64,000 nucleotides of DNA from Hanleya hanleyi (taxonomy: Eukaryota > Mollusca > Polyplacophora > Lepidopleurida > Hanleyidae): the NCBI GenBank assembly GCA_036873755.1, contig JAVTVY010018870.1, positions 1 through 64,000 of the forward strand, written 5' to 3'. The notes under the pieces were generated by a model. That model searched no databases, was not told where the DNA came from, and worked only from the letters and a program-made list of their open reading frames with translations. The translations under genes were made by a program, and so were the position numbers. Positions 1 through 10,999 of this stretch are shown piece by piece; position 1 is the stretch's first letter; each line of letters begins with the position of its first letter.

Positions 1-590
1 AAGGCTCTGGTTATACATATGTTTTTTATATGAATCATTTCATGTATCATTGGATTTAACACTGAAATAAACATTTTATGCCTATACATTTTCGATTGAC
101 AAGCATTCTGGGTATTATTTCAATTCCCTTTTACCTGAATAGCCTTTGCTGGTGATAATCACGTGATGTGATATTGTAATCCTCTAATGATTTCAATCAC
201 CGCAAATTTTGGGAAAATCAATGGTTCCATTTAATTTGGTTCCTCTAAATCATGAAAGAAGAAGCAATGGATTACATGTATATGCATGAATCATGTTTAT
301 TAACTTCCTGTTCTAATCATTCGATCACCCCCAGATTCTATGGCGGGAAATTTTACTTCTTGACGACTGAATTATAAGAGAGATTATCGTATGACCCATT
401 ACAAACCTGAACATCAGCACTTGACATTCTGATAAACATCCTGTAAATGAAAATGAGATAGCCCCTTTTCATTTGCAGATATCTTGGTTAAGCTGGTCAT
501 CTATGTACCATATTCTCTGATGGGGGATATGTTAATGTCTGAATTTTGTGCATGTTGAATGGAAATGAACTCAGTTGTTCTATTTGTATA
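1..590. other. AT-rich intergenic DNA, nothing recognised
   Basis: No convincing reading frame, repeat or RNA signature was seen here. The sequence is AT-rich with short palindromic patches only. Confidence 0.5.
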
Positions 591-592
591 TA

Positions 593-690
593 GGGTACGG
601 CGTATCACGTTGGGCACACCGGGTCTCGTCAGATCACCGAAGTTAAGAAACAGGTAGAGTATACCTTGGATATACAGAAAGTGTACCTGG
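593..690 (+). repeat. 5S rRNA-derived fragment (pseudogene or SINE head)
   Basis: The stretch starts with TACGGCGTATCACGTTG and runs through the 5S internal-promoter region (TCTCGTCAGATCACCGAAG, then TTAAG), ending near CTTGGATAT. It is recognisable as the first two thirds of a metazoan 5S rRNA but has substitutions and a disrupted middle, and the typical 3' end is missing. It is more likely a 5S-derived SINE head or pseudogene than a working 5S gene. Confidence 0.7.
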
Positions 691-1228
691 TTTTATATAC
701 ATTGCTGTGTATATATAGCACATTTTTTTAAGCATAGGTACACTACACAATGTTTTGTACCTAAGGAACATATTTAGGTACCAATTCTGCAGCAAAATTG
801 AACATCTACTAAAAGGTGTATCTACAGTACAAAATGTCTGCTCGGAAAAACAGAATGTATAGCATTCTTTGAAATATAAATCTGTCCAGAACCTGATTCT
901 GAAGTTTCACTGTTATGTCAACCTCAACTTTCAGAAAATTTAATGTCGGTGGAATTTTGGAATGAGATCTTCAACTATATTTTTATTACTTCACCTTGAT
1001 GTTGATAATTTCTAAATTTTCTGTTGCAAATCCAAGGCAATTTTAAGATGAAAGTATAGTGTTAAAAGAAATGATGAAAACATAGGCAGAAAAGCTTCAA
1101 TGAAATTAATCGAAATAATAAACATGTATTTCAAAAATGTTCTACATCAGAGTTAAGAAGTTAACCCGAATAGATCAGTTCATTATCATATGAAAGCAAT
1201 TGGATGGAGCCATCCCATAGGTCCGTCC
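691..1228. other. AT-rich intergenic DNA, nothing recognised
   Basis: No coding frame or repeat was identified between the 5S-like fragment and the next transposon. Confidence 0.45.
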
Positions 1229-1230
1229 TA

Positions 1231-2032
1231 CAGGAGTGAAACCGTTCGAAAGGTGTCCGGTGTTTTTAAATATAGGCTAATATAATTCTATTAGCGTTTG
1301 GAACGCGTTTCAATAGCGTTCTGAAGGCGTTTTATATTCGTTTCGTTTGCTTCTGAGAGAACGCGTTAGTCATCGGTAGGGTCATTTATCTTTCTTGAAA
1401 GGCATTGTGCAGATGTGTTAGCGAACGCGTGTTTGAACGCGTTTGAAACGAGTTCGAAACGCGTTCTACAGTTGTTGTTGTTGAATAAACATTAGCGCCC
1501 ATACGAATGCCCTCAACCTCGCTTCTCCAGCCAACAAGGCAACAACCGTAGGCGAAAAAAAACCCGCGAGACTATTGGATCGGTCGACAATTTCGTGGTG
1601 ATACACAGCGATGCGACCTTTTCAAAATGGATAGACCCAACCAGAGATGAGTTCAAGGTTTTTACCGCAAATTAGCATAAGCCTTTACGCATATTAAAAT
1701 ATACGCCACAGATGTTTATTTCATAGCACAGGGAATAATAATAGCGGCTGTGGAAAGCCCCGACACGATGGCTTCTTGGTCTGGTGTACGCGATATGAAC
1801 GAAAGGGAAAGCGCGTTTATAAATGCGTTTCGATCAGAGCAAACGCGTTTGATAAGAGAAATGACTCCCGACGAACTAAATATTTATGACATCTTGAGCG
1901 AAATCGAAAGCGTTTCGGTTCCTATAATCGTTTGGAACGCGTTCGTTACACGTTTACATTTTTAGTTCCGTTCCCGTTCGTCATAATAAGCGAATATAAA
2001 CACCAATAGACACCAAACACTTTTTGCTCCTG
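1231..2032 (+). mobile_element. Non-autonomous DNA transposon, copy A (ACGCGT-rich, TA-flanked)
   Basis: The 802-bp element has terminal inverted repeats beginning CAGGAGTGAAACCGTTCG on the left, with CTCCTG at the right end and related sequence just inside. It is bounded on each side by TA, the expected Tc1/mariner-like target duplication. The interior has at least seven ACGCGT cores, many in the wider palindrome AACGCGTT. A 71-codon open frame at 1750-1965 runs through these repeats and is probably not a gene. An inverted, related copy lies at about 30865-31680, including the same interior segment (GGAAAGCCCCGACACG). No transposase is present, so mobility would need an enzyme supplied elsewhere. 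Confidence 0.7.
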
Positions 2033-2034
2033 TA

Positions 2035-2720
2035 TTATACCACAAGCAGTTCAGATTTTGGCTGGGTACTGTAAGAAATATCATAAGAACGAATTCCAGA
2101 GCTTCTGACAGAGTACCGACACAAGTCGCGGTAAAGTATTATAACTCCTGGCTGTTTCGTGGAGATGGAAATCTCATCAGACTACAAACTCTAGTATAAT
2201 ACATATTTACCATAAGTTATCATAGGTGGTTGATATTAACTGGTATTATATGCAAATCATGTAGTCCTCAGATATGTTATGAAGCGTTATTATATGGAAA
2301 GAATCTGTATTCCGTAGGATAGAATGTTTCCACTTTGATTTCATGGTAAAACATAATATGTTATTAATCCCTCATCACGAACGAACAGACAAATGAGCTT
2401 GTCAGTGTACCTTCAAGGAAACTAGATTCATCATCCAAATACTTATTATTACTGTACTGCTACAAGCAGGGTATGATACTTAGAGAAAGATAAAGCAATT
2501 GTGAATTATCTGGAGGAGTATTTGATTGACGTTAACGTGATAGATTATTAGGTGAACATTGTTACATATTTTATAACCCTTATGCAATGTATTTTGCCTT
2601 CAAGAGGTTTTGGAGTATTAGATGTGCTGGTTAAACATTCAGCTAATTTACATTATAGCAGGAGCAGTCTTGATAATCATTTGTAAAGATTCCAGCAGAA
2701 TATCAAATACATGTACGTTA
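2035..2720. other. AT-rich intergenic DNA, nothing recognised
   Basis: No convincing gene, RNA or repeat was identified. Short open frames here have no recognisable protein motif. Confidence 0.45.
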
Positions 2721-2724
2721 ATCA

Positions 2725-3160
2725 GGGCCCCCGGTGGTCGCGTGGTCAAGGGCGCTTCGCATGAAAGCATGTGTACAGTTGTGAAGATGCATTCTCCTCA
2801 CACTGTTTGTAAATATGTTGGATACGTTGTGTATGATGTAAAGTGACCTTCTTGTGGCATAGCACCCATATGTGATATCATTCAATAATTGTTTTTAATC
2901 TGCTATGTTATCAAGCTATGCGATGTAAATATATATGTATATTTATTTGATTGAATAAAATTCAATGAGTAAAAAAAAAGGCGCTTCGCTGGTGACCGCT
3001 AGCCTCACACCGCTGAACCGGCACGGGTTCAAGTCAAGCTGGTCTATGTGTGAAATTTTGTCAGGTACATGCCGACGGGCGGTGTTTCTCTCCGGGTACT
3101 CCGACTTCCTCCATCAACCAAACTGACTATCACCATATGAGTGAAACAGGTAATGAACAC
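2725..3160 (+). mobile_element. tRNA-derived SINE, split by a later insertion
   Basis: The left part (2725-2760) reads GGCCCCCGGTGGTCGCGTGG and resembles the A-box half of a tRNA. The right part resumes at 2980 with TGGTGACCGCTAGCC and a B-box-like GGGTTCAAGTC, then a body with TTTCTCTCCGGGTACTCCG and a CTTCCTCC motif seen in many molluscan SINEs. The two halves are separated by a 219-bp insert flanked by a duplicated 10-mer. The exact 3' end is uncertain. Confidence 0.7.
2761..2979 (+). mobile_element. Poly(A)-tailed retrocopy inserted in a SINE
   Basis: The 219-bp insert ends with AATAAA, about 15 nt, then a run of nine A residues. It is flanked by the direct repeat GGCGCTTCGC at 2751-2760 and 2980-2989, which is also the expected continuation of the SINE's tRNA part. 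That is the signature of LINE-mediated retroposition of a polyadenylated RNA. The source RNA was not recognised, and an open frame crossing the left junction (2622-2846) is an artefact of the insertion. Confidence 0.8.
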
Positions 3161-4650
3161 AAGAAAATATTTTGCAATATGATGAGAACATCTTATTCTT
3201 GTGGGTAGTTCTAATTGAAGAATATGGTTAAGAGACACAACAAGTAACCTTCCACACTACTGTTGCTATACGTGTTTAAATATCTTAAAATCTTGAAGCC
3301 ATATTCCAAGTTTTGCCACGAAACCAATGGATGGGCAATCTGGGAGAATGGTGGTAATTCTACAGGGGTGGAGAATGCCAGGAAATAATTCTCTTGCTAT
3401 CGGGATTTATAGGAGTCGATTGCACGAGCCCACGAACCCCAAATACCATCTTATTTGCTAAAAACCCGCCAGATCGTTAAGAGCGTATTTCCGTACAAGA
3501 ATTAGTGGCGAATTCTTTAACACACCTTTTTCATCACTTGTCTTTGTTCATAGATATATACATGTAGTGTGAATCGATGTAGGTCGTATAGAAGGTATTT
3601 TTTATGATGTTATGGTTTATGAAAAAGTCAGAAATAATTATGTTCTTAAAAAACTAAATAACCCACTGGTAAACCACTATAATTTTGATGTAATTGTATG
3701 CCAAAATAATTGATAGTTCAATATTAGTACATTTGAAAATAAAAGATGTTGTCACCTTGTCTGGATCGAGGAGGTTGGAAAGAAGAACTGAACTGACAAC
3801 AAATAAATACTTTATTGATGTATAATTCGATGAAGAGGTATTAAAGATTCAGATCGCGGTAGTGTGAATCCTTGAAAAGAAAATTCCTGGCCTACAAATT
3901 ACGTTTACCTGTACTCTTATAGTTACCTTTGAAGGGAAGTCCAACATAATACAAAACAATATATATACAATTATTCGAAAAGCCCTATGTAACTCGTGAA
4001 CAGGCCTCGTCGTGGCCGAAGTCTGGTCACGACTGGACTTCTCTACTGTTCAGCCAAATCATCTTGAATTTCAAAATCAAATCCAGCACTACACTGTGTG
4101 GACAGTAAACAATGCATTGCAAGAATGACTGGTGAAATTGTATGTGCTTATAACCGATGTTGTATTGTCTCTGTCACATTTAATTGTAACACTGGAACAC
4201 AACTAGTACCAAATTCTCGAAGCTGAAACCATAAAACTAGTAATTTGAATTCTACTGCAGGAAATTCATCCATCTTATATTAATGAAGCAATTCGTCTTG
4301 GACATTACAGCTATTGCCTTCTATGAAGATATGTTGAAAATCTATATGCTAATTTTAACCAAATTTGTGTCTTTCCATATCATATATGTAACCTACATGT
4401 AATATATATATTGGTATATCAACTATTCTAAAGTCCCTAGGTTTTGATCGATGTAATTGCCATTTGGAAACGGATCATGAAAATTTGTCTATGTTTATGG
4501 ATCTCTTCAGTTTGCAAAGTAAAACCGTGCTGTCCTGCATTGAACGTGGAAAGTGGATGTTTCCAGCAGCCTATACATTGATACTGCATTTTCCCATAGG
4601 CTAATACTTAGTTATGAAGACATCTGGATGCAGGTACATGTACCAAACAA
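3161..4650. other. Intergenic DNA, nothing recognised
   Basis: AT-rich sequence with no reading frame of note. No transposon termini were identified. Confidence 0.4.
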
Positions 4651-4654
4651 TTTC

Positions 4655-4905
4655 AGGTACCACCACCTCCCTATAGCGTTGGACACACCGGTTCTCGTCG
4701 AATCACCGAAGTTAAGCAACGTTAAGCTCGGTCGATACTTGGATGGATGGCCGGGTGCTGTACTGGCTAGGCTGATCAGTGTCCAGGGTAATAGGAACTG
4801 TGAGCACTCTCGTGTTCTGGCACATGTAGGCACCATCGTGATATGACTAATACAAGGTTGAAAACGACGTTAAACCCTACTACTCACTCACTCACTCACT
4901 CATTT
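4655..4905 (+). mobile_element. 5S rRNA-derived SINE with (ACTC)n tail
   Basis: The head (about 4665-4760) follows 5S rRNA closely: GCGTTGGACACACCGGTTCT, then a GAATCACCGAAGTTAAGCAA block, ACTTGGATGGATGG and CCGGGTGCTGTA. The head is followed by an unrelated body and ends in AACGACGTTAAACCC plus about five ACTC units (4880-4902). A 5S promoter joined to a simple-repeat tail is the organisation of 5S-type (SINE3) elements. Part of the 5S middle is missing, so it is not a working 5S gene. The 97-codon frame across it is incidental. Confidence 0.8.
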
Positions 4906-5150
4906 ACTATTCAATCTGGTACCCCCCCCCCCCCTCGAAAATGGTTTTCAAAAAAATGGAGCCCTACTCTCTTCCCCTGGTATGGAGCACAGCACTAATA
5001 AACAGACTGAAGGAATACATAATGATGATAAAGCGAGATTTTCTATGTGCTTTCCCTCCTCCAACACTTTAGATGTTAAATCTAACATTAGCGTTTTAAG
5101 AGAGTAGAAATTACAGTGCTGTTTATACGGGTATGCATTAAAATAAGACA
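4906..5150. other. Short unassigned stretch with a poly-C run
   Basis: Contains a run of about 13 C residues near 4922-4934 and no recognisable gene. Confidence 0.4.
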
Positions 5151-5156
5151 AACTAT

Positions 5157-6263
5157 TATGGTGTTCCATTTCGGCCATTTTTGCGTCGCGCGTCGCAGGC
5201 GACGGGAAGGGCGACGTCGCCCACGACGTCACCCGCGACGTCGCCCTTTCCATCGCGTTCTTATAATGTTAAGAGATAGAACGCGACGCGACGTCGCCCT
5301 TTTTAAACGCGACGTCACCCTTCCCGTCGAGCGTCGCGCGTCGCTTTGATCAACACGACGCGATGAGCGACGTCGCCCATCCTGTCGCCCTTCCCGTCGC
5401 GTTCTTATAATGTTAAGAGATAGAACGCGACGCGACGTCGCTCTGTTTAAACGCGACGTCGCCCACGACGTCGCTAGCGTCGTCGCCCTTCCCGTCGCCT
5501 TCCGGTATTTTAGGACAAAATCGATCTGCGCATGCTTAGGGAGCAGCTATTGCGATGTGGATCGTTTGGCGAGGCCGTCATTTCATCAATGATCTCTGTC
5601 ACTATCGATGAAGAAAATGTCAGTGTAAATGAATAATGATTATCCTGCATTATCGTATAGCTTTTAAATGGTGTTAAATATTAGTTCATGCTTGGAATGA
5701 TGCCTGTTATGAAGTTGTCTCTCGGAAAGTCTGTAACTCGCTGTGTTGTACTGTACAAATTATATCTTCGCTTCCAAAAAATATACGCAACCCCCACATC
5801 CGTACATCGTCTTGAATTTCTTTATTCCCATTGGATTTACGCGTGTGTGTATGTGTGTGTGGATTTTCTGTGTGCTTTTATGTGTTTGTGTTTTTCAGTT
5901 GTTCTTACAGTATACCTCCTTATGTGACCACATTTACCAGGCCGTTGAAAATATCCTTTTATTTACTGCTGTCCAACACTGTATACCGTTACTTAACCTG
6001 TCACGTCCCGACAGATTGTAGTGTAGATCTATAAGCTTTCAATTTAGCGGAGAGAGATAGTCCCATAACTCTCAAAAAGAAAAAAAAAAAAAAATTATGA
6101 TGGAATTGAAGTTATTTTGTTCTTTCTACTCTTTCTAAGAACTGACTGAAGAATATTAGTACTTCTGCACTCTTTAAATCGTCCGGCATTTCTACGATCG
6201 TTCTAGACGATTGAATTTAAAATTCAGGACGAGTTCTTGGAGTTCGAGTAAGTTGCTCTTAAC
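5157..6263 (+). repeat. Left terminal inverted repeat of the 10.86-kb element
   Basis: This 1.1-kb arm matches the complement of 14154-16014 in the same order throughout: a GC-rich palindrome array, the ATTGCGATGTGG segment, a GT-rich segment near 5835-5890, a poly-A run near 6080, and the ending AGTTGCTCTTAAC. The other arm carries an 821-bp insertion that this arm lacks. Confidence 0.85.
5165..5510. repeat. CGACGTCG palindrome array (subterminal, GC-rich)
   Basis: The 8-bp palindrome CGACGTCG and close variants recur many times, often as GGGCGACGTCGCCC, separated by near-duplicate spacers such as TTATAATGTTAAGAGATAGA. The mirrored array is at about 15725-15990. Position next to the ends and dense short palindromes suggest transposase-binding or fold-back function; that is inference. 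Confidence 0.7.
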
Positions 6264-6435
6264 TGCAGAGATTCTTTCCTCATTTTCAAGAAAAATATAA
6301 AAAAAAATCATCCTTGAAACACAATTGTCGTCAAATGGCCTGAATAAAACCTGGAACAAAATCCATGAATTATTTTAAGAGTGCATATCAACGAGATTTG
6401 AATATTTCTTGAAATTGAGGAAAGAACCCCTGCAG
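6263..6435. mobile_element. 173-bp MITE with 34-bp TIRs at a TTAA-like site
   Basis: The ends are inverted copies: CTGCAGAGATTCTTTCCTCA at the left, and the complement of CTGCAGGGGTTCTTTCCTCA at the right, continuing into TTTCAAGAAA. The left flank is TTAA and the right flank TTAC. The matching arm at 14154 has an uninterrupted TTAA at the corresponding place. No coding capacity. Confidence 0.7.
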
Positions 6436-7844
6436 TTACAAGGACGTAGATTTGGGGCGGGAGGGGGGGGGGAGCTATACTATGACAGCACAATAAGGCG
6501 AGGGTCCAGGGGCCGCCTAGGCCCCGGAAGCTCCAGGATCCCAGATGACTGGAGATGCGTTCTTGGCCTTTCTCAGTGAATAAAACTCAACATTGAAACG
6601 CACACGTTGTAACCATTTTTTTTTTCTTCTTTTTTTGCTTTTATGTGTGGGTATTTTCTTTCCAGGGTTATTAAACCTCAAACTTGGTCAACACAAAAAA
6701 CGTTGTGCAAACTAATTAGCTCAACCACTCATCCAGGTTGTGGTTTTGGAGGGAATACGTGTTTTGTACATTTTGGAGGGAATTTATACAGTAGTTTTGT
6801 GGGTTCCGAATCACGGTGACTTGCGGATCACTTTCCTAATGAACGCCTTATATTTCTTGCAATAAAGCATCTGTGTAAATCTTTTCTATTTTTATTGGAA
6901 CGTCTGTTTCTGTGGACCCAAATAAATGTCGAACAACCGACCTGCGTTGTTTGTTTCTGGGTCGGTTCGGCATGGTAATGCTTCCGGTATCACGCAATGG
7001 CAAATTCACGCTGGGACAAAAACGCGTGTGATTTCTTAAGTGTTGAATCTACGAGAAATACGGTAATTTCAGTATTCGTTTCAGTGACTGAATCATATTA
7101 ATGGTGAAACACAATATCTAATGATTTGCGATAACCCTTAACTCGCCAGCATTGTAACATAATGCGGCATTAGAGATGTCAATTCCGGATTACGAATTGT
7201 GACATTGTAGACTGCACACGGACAAATGTCTCTTGGGCAAAGTTATTGCTTTAGAATAATTTTAAGTCACAGAACGGGATAGTCTTCACCCCCCTCCAAC
7301 CCCCCCTTCCCCCACCCCAACACACACATACCAAAGATTTCAAAATTAAAGATTTCATTAATAAAATTGGGAAAATATATCTGTGTGTCCTTTCCTCTAT
7401 TTTCTTTTGTCCAAATATAGATGCTAAATAGATGTCCGCTGTCCATTTCGAGAGTTTATATATTGTAATCTTGAATATGCGAGTAGAATTCGTTCAGCTG
7501 TCAGAAACACGATGGAACGTGTGTCTATATACCATGCAGTGTATCAGGTCAGATGGGGAAACAGTTTCGACAGGTTTCTATTGAACCAGGTCCGTCAGGT
7601 TCAATCTTAAATGAATGGTGTCGTCCATGAACAAATAACGAACTATCGAAATCCTGAGAGAATTAATTTAATTAGTGAGGATAATTTCCGTATATGGCAT
7701 AGTCAGACAGATCAGGCCGTCGTTGTCTATGAACAATTTCTGCCTCAGTAATGGCAATCCAACAAAGTCCAGGCATGTGATACCACATTTTTCGCCTATC
7801 GGGATATTGGTGATAAATGACCACTCAGGCTTTGCAAAATATAT
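6436..7844. other. Unassigned interior DNA of the large element
   Basis: No gene was seen. At about 6489-6550 there is a complementary copy of a GC-rich block (GGGCCTAGGCGG-type core ending CTCGCC) that recurs at 16755-16820 and 17078-17140. Runs of G near 6460 and C near 7290 are present. The rest is AT-rich with no motif. Confidence 0.45.
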
Positions 7845-8175
7845 ATATATATATACAGTAAATAAATGCAGCGAAACTGCCTTTGTGTGCGGCAAATATA
7901 ATATTGTTAAAAAATCATGACGAAGTCAACTGGTTTGATTTCTGGCTAACTAGTTTCACCGTGTCTCGACGGTTTATCAAAGCTTTATTCGATCAAATAA
8001 ATTACGGCTATTTATACATACACACATGTAATATTGACTTGGATACTGTAGTCTAAGCGACAGTATATCTAACGTTAAACAAGTTCATACATGGCAATAT
8101 AACAATCGACGGATTTCAATACATCATTCACAGTATATCCCTTATTATTACAGACAATAAACAATCTGAACAATA
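7845..8175. repeat. Left pLTR of PLE 1
   Basis: It runs inward from ACAGTAAATAAATGCAGCG to AATAAACAATCTGAACAAT and is the reverse complement of 10352-10690 with few differences. Its outer edge is a (TA)n tract. Confidence 0.85.
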
Positions 8176-8226
8176 TATCTTATATATATATATATATATG
8201 AATCAGTTGTTCGGAATAAGAGCACC

Positions 8227-10229
8227 ATGGAGCCAGGGAGAGGTAGGGATAGAGATTTGGACATTTTTGTGGACTTTCTAAGTCATTTTCCAAGAAATAT
8301 TCATGATAACAGTAAATTGAAGAACAATTTGAGTTATCAGGAAATGAAAGCACTTGATAATCTTAAAAATAATCCTGGAATAATAATTAAGGAAGCAGAC
8401 AAAGGGTCCGCTGTTATCATTATGGATAAAAATTTCTACCAGGCCAAAATGGAAGATATGTTAAATGACAACCGTACGTACGAATCAATCGGGAGTAATG
8501 TTGATAATGTAACTATAGGAGGAAAACTGACACACTCATACAAATGCATGGGCATGGTCTAACAAACTCAGAAAAAGAATTTCTGACAAAATACGAATCG
8601 AAAACGAGTCAACTATATGGACTTCCGAGAATACACAAATCCACGGAAATTATAAATGCTATAAAGGAACAAAATTGCGAATATATAAACTTATCCAATC
8701 CCAGTGACTTGAACTTTAGACCAATTATTGCCGGTCCAGTGTGTCCAACCAGTCACTTAAGTCAACTACTAGATTCCCTTCTGAAACCGTATGTACAATT
8801 TGTACCATCCTATGTAAGAGATGACATCGATTTTCTTCGTTTTTTGCCAGACAAAATTAGTGACACTGAAATTTTCTGTACTTTTGACGTTACTAATTTA
8901 TATAGCAACATATCACACGATCTTGGCATTGAAGCTGTTGAGTATTGGCTGAATAACTTCCCTGGTCAAAACAATGACCCATTTACTAAAGATTTCATTT
9001 TGAATGGAATAAGACTTATTCTTGAGAATAATACATTTGAATTTGGGGATGGTAATTACCGGCAAACGTTGGGTACTGCTATGGGCACAAAGTTCGCTCC
9101 AACGTGCGCAACACTAGTTCTGGGCTTCCTTGAGCACAAATTGTACGCCAAAATTCAGCAAACTCATGGAGAATAATTCAGAAAATATGTTCATGACTCA
9201 TTCAAGCGATATTTGGACGATTGCTATATTACCTGGAACACAGAAAAGGGTGAGATATCAATATTCTGCGATCTGCTCAACAGCTTAGACTCAAACATAA
9301 ACTTCACACTAGAAACACACAGAGGCCAAGTTCCGTTTTTAGACATATTACTGATTCGCAGAGGTAATAAAATTGTCACTGATGTTTATTACAAAGTGAG
9401 TGATACGACGCAATACCTAGACTATAACTTCTGTCACCCACGTCACGTCAAAAAACAGGTACCATTTACTCTGGCAAGACGAATTTGCACTATCGTAACT
9501 GATAGTGAATTACGACAGATGAGATTATCTGAACTAAAAATGTCCTTGGTCAAGAGGCATTATCCAGTAGAAGTGATAAATATAGGAATTGAAAAGGCTC
9601 GGAAAATAGATATTGAGGTACTCAGATCTTGTGGTCAAAGTAACAAAAAAGATATCTTGCCATTTATTTGTACTTATAATCCAAACAATTTCAACTTCTT
9701 TCCGGTAATTCAAAATAATCGAAATATGTTGGAGTCAAATGATCACCTCAAAAAGACATTCAGGAACACCACCATTATAAACGGTAAACGACAAGGACCG
9801 AATCTTAAAAAGATTCTAACCAGGGCGAAATTTATCCCTCGCACAGATTCCACTTTCAAAACGAGTAAATGAGGCGATACACGTTGCAAAAATTGTGATC
9901 ACCTTATATTGGATAGCTCTTTCACATTTCATAAAACCAATTATACATTTCGGATTAATGCAAATATGAACTGCAATTCTCGGAATTTAATTTATGTAAT
10001 GGTGTGTAGCGGTTGCAATAAGTACTACATAGGTGAAACAGGGGATACTTTGCGTAATAGATGTCATGTACACCGACAGCAAATTAATACGCCTCACCTT
10101 CAACGTTTGCCTGTTACAAAACATGTAGCTCAATGCGCCCGGCATTTGGAAATATTAAATATTAATATTAATTTAAAATATTTCCTTTTTTCAAAGTGCC
10201 GGTTGATGACCGGACTAGACGTGAAGTGA
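8227..10229 (+). pseudogene. PLE 1 reverse transcriptase / GIY-YIG endonuclease pseudogene
   Basis: The product would be the single Penelope-like protein: reverse transcriptase followed by a GIY-YIG endonuclease. Visible motifs in order are KEADKGSAVIIMD (8390s), YGLPRIHKS (8620s), FRPIIAGPVCPTSHLS, the motif-A region FDVTNLYSNI, GTAMGTKFAPTCA, the catalytic YLDD box at 9210-9221, a VPFLDILLIRRG segment, and the endonuclease signature IYVMVCSGCNKYYIGETGDT near 9985-10050. Breaks: a frameshift where the first frame (8227-8562) meets the second (from about 8544), an in-frame TAA at 9174-9176 just before YLDD, and an in-frame TGA at 9870-9872 before the endonuclease. The N-terminal region is short compared with the 850-codon relative next door. 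Confidence 0.9.
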
Positions 10230-10351
10230 CAGAAACAAACTTCATACATAAGTTCTGTTCTGAGCTTAACAGAGAGAGTAATTGATCGTCTCTATGTTAA
10301 TCCAATAGTTTGCAAACTTAACTCACTGTTAATACTCTTGTTTAATTCTCT

Positions 10352-10690
10352 CGATTGTTCAGATTGTTTATTGTCTGTAATAATACGGGATATACTGTGA
10401 ATGATGTATTGAAATCCGTCGATTGTTATATTGCCATGTATGAACTTGTTTAACGTTAGATATACTGTCGCTTAGACTACAGTATCCAAGTCAATATTAC
10501 ATGTGTGTATGTATAAATAGCCGTAATTTATTTGATCGAATAAAGCTTTGATAAACCGTCGAGACACGGTGAAACTAGTTAGCCAAAAATCAAACCAGTT
10601 GACTTCGTCATGATTTTTTAACAATATTATATTTGCCGCACACAAAGGCAGTTTCGCTGCATTTATTTACTGTATATATATATATATATA
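10352..10690. repeat. Right pLTR of PLE 1 (inverted copy)
   Basis: Reverse complement of 7845-8175. It ends in CATTTATTTACTG followed by a (TA)n tract at about 10674-10690, which abuts the 3' side of the second PLE. Confidence 0.85.
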
Positions 10691-10766
10691 GTAGAAATTC
10701 ATATATACATCGAAGCAGGAAATTCACAACACTGTCCAAATGGTTGGTACGTTATATATTTACAGA

Positions 10767-10812
10767 TACTAGACGTTTCGGCAAAAGTTACATGTTGCCT
10801 TCTACAGTAGCA
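10767..10812 (-). ncRNA. Hammerhead-ribozyme-like motif of PLE 2 (candidate)
   Basis: On the minus strand the order is TGCTA, CTGTAGA, a GGCAA/TTGCC stem, GAAAC, GTC, TAGTA. This fits a minimal type-I hammerhead: stem I TGCTA/TAGTA (one G-U pair), core box CUGANGA with one mismatch (CUGUAGA), 5-bp stem II, core GAAA, and cleavage triplet GUC. PLEs are known to carry hammerhead motifs. The core mismatch and minimal stem III mean activity is doubtful. Confidence 0.35.
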
Positions 10813-10999
10813 AATGGTCTTGAGTCACAAACTCGAGTTCTTTTTATTACCAGTAATGGATTAAAACAGTTCACTAAAAACACTAAAAACAGTTCATGAT
10901 AGAAGCTAGAGTCTATATGGGACAAACAACTAGGACTGAATACAGCGACGCTAACTACAATAAAGCCGCTAAATAAATTATTCTAATCACACTGGCTGG

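Larger units (their letters stand above)
7845..10690 (+). mobile_element. Penelope-like element 1 (decayed, inverted pLTRs)
   Basis: A central RT/GIY-YIG pseudogene on the plus strand is flanked by inverted copies of a roughly 330-bp sequence, at 7845-8175 and 10352-10690. Inverted terminal repeats are a known layout for Penelope-like elements. Both outer ends run directly into (TA)n tracts, which suggests insertion into an AT microsatellite. The element has one frameshift and two in-frame stops, so it cannot encode its full protein. Confidence 0.85.

Noticed and set aside
593..4760. Functional 5S rRNA genes
   Set aside because: Both 5S-like stretches lack parts of the 5S sequence, and one has a SINE body and tail, so they are retroposon heads.
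5688..6034. Cys/Val-rich small proteins in the left arm
   Set aside because: They arise from GT-rich repeat sequence mirrored in the other arm.
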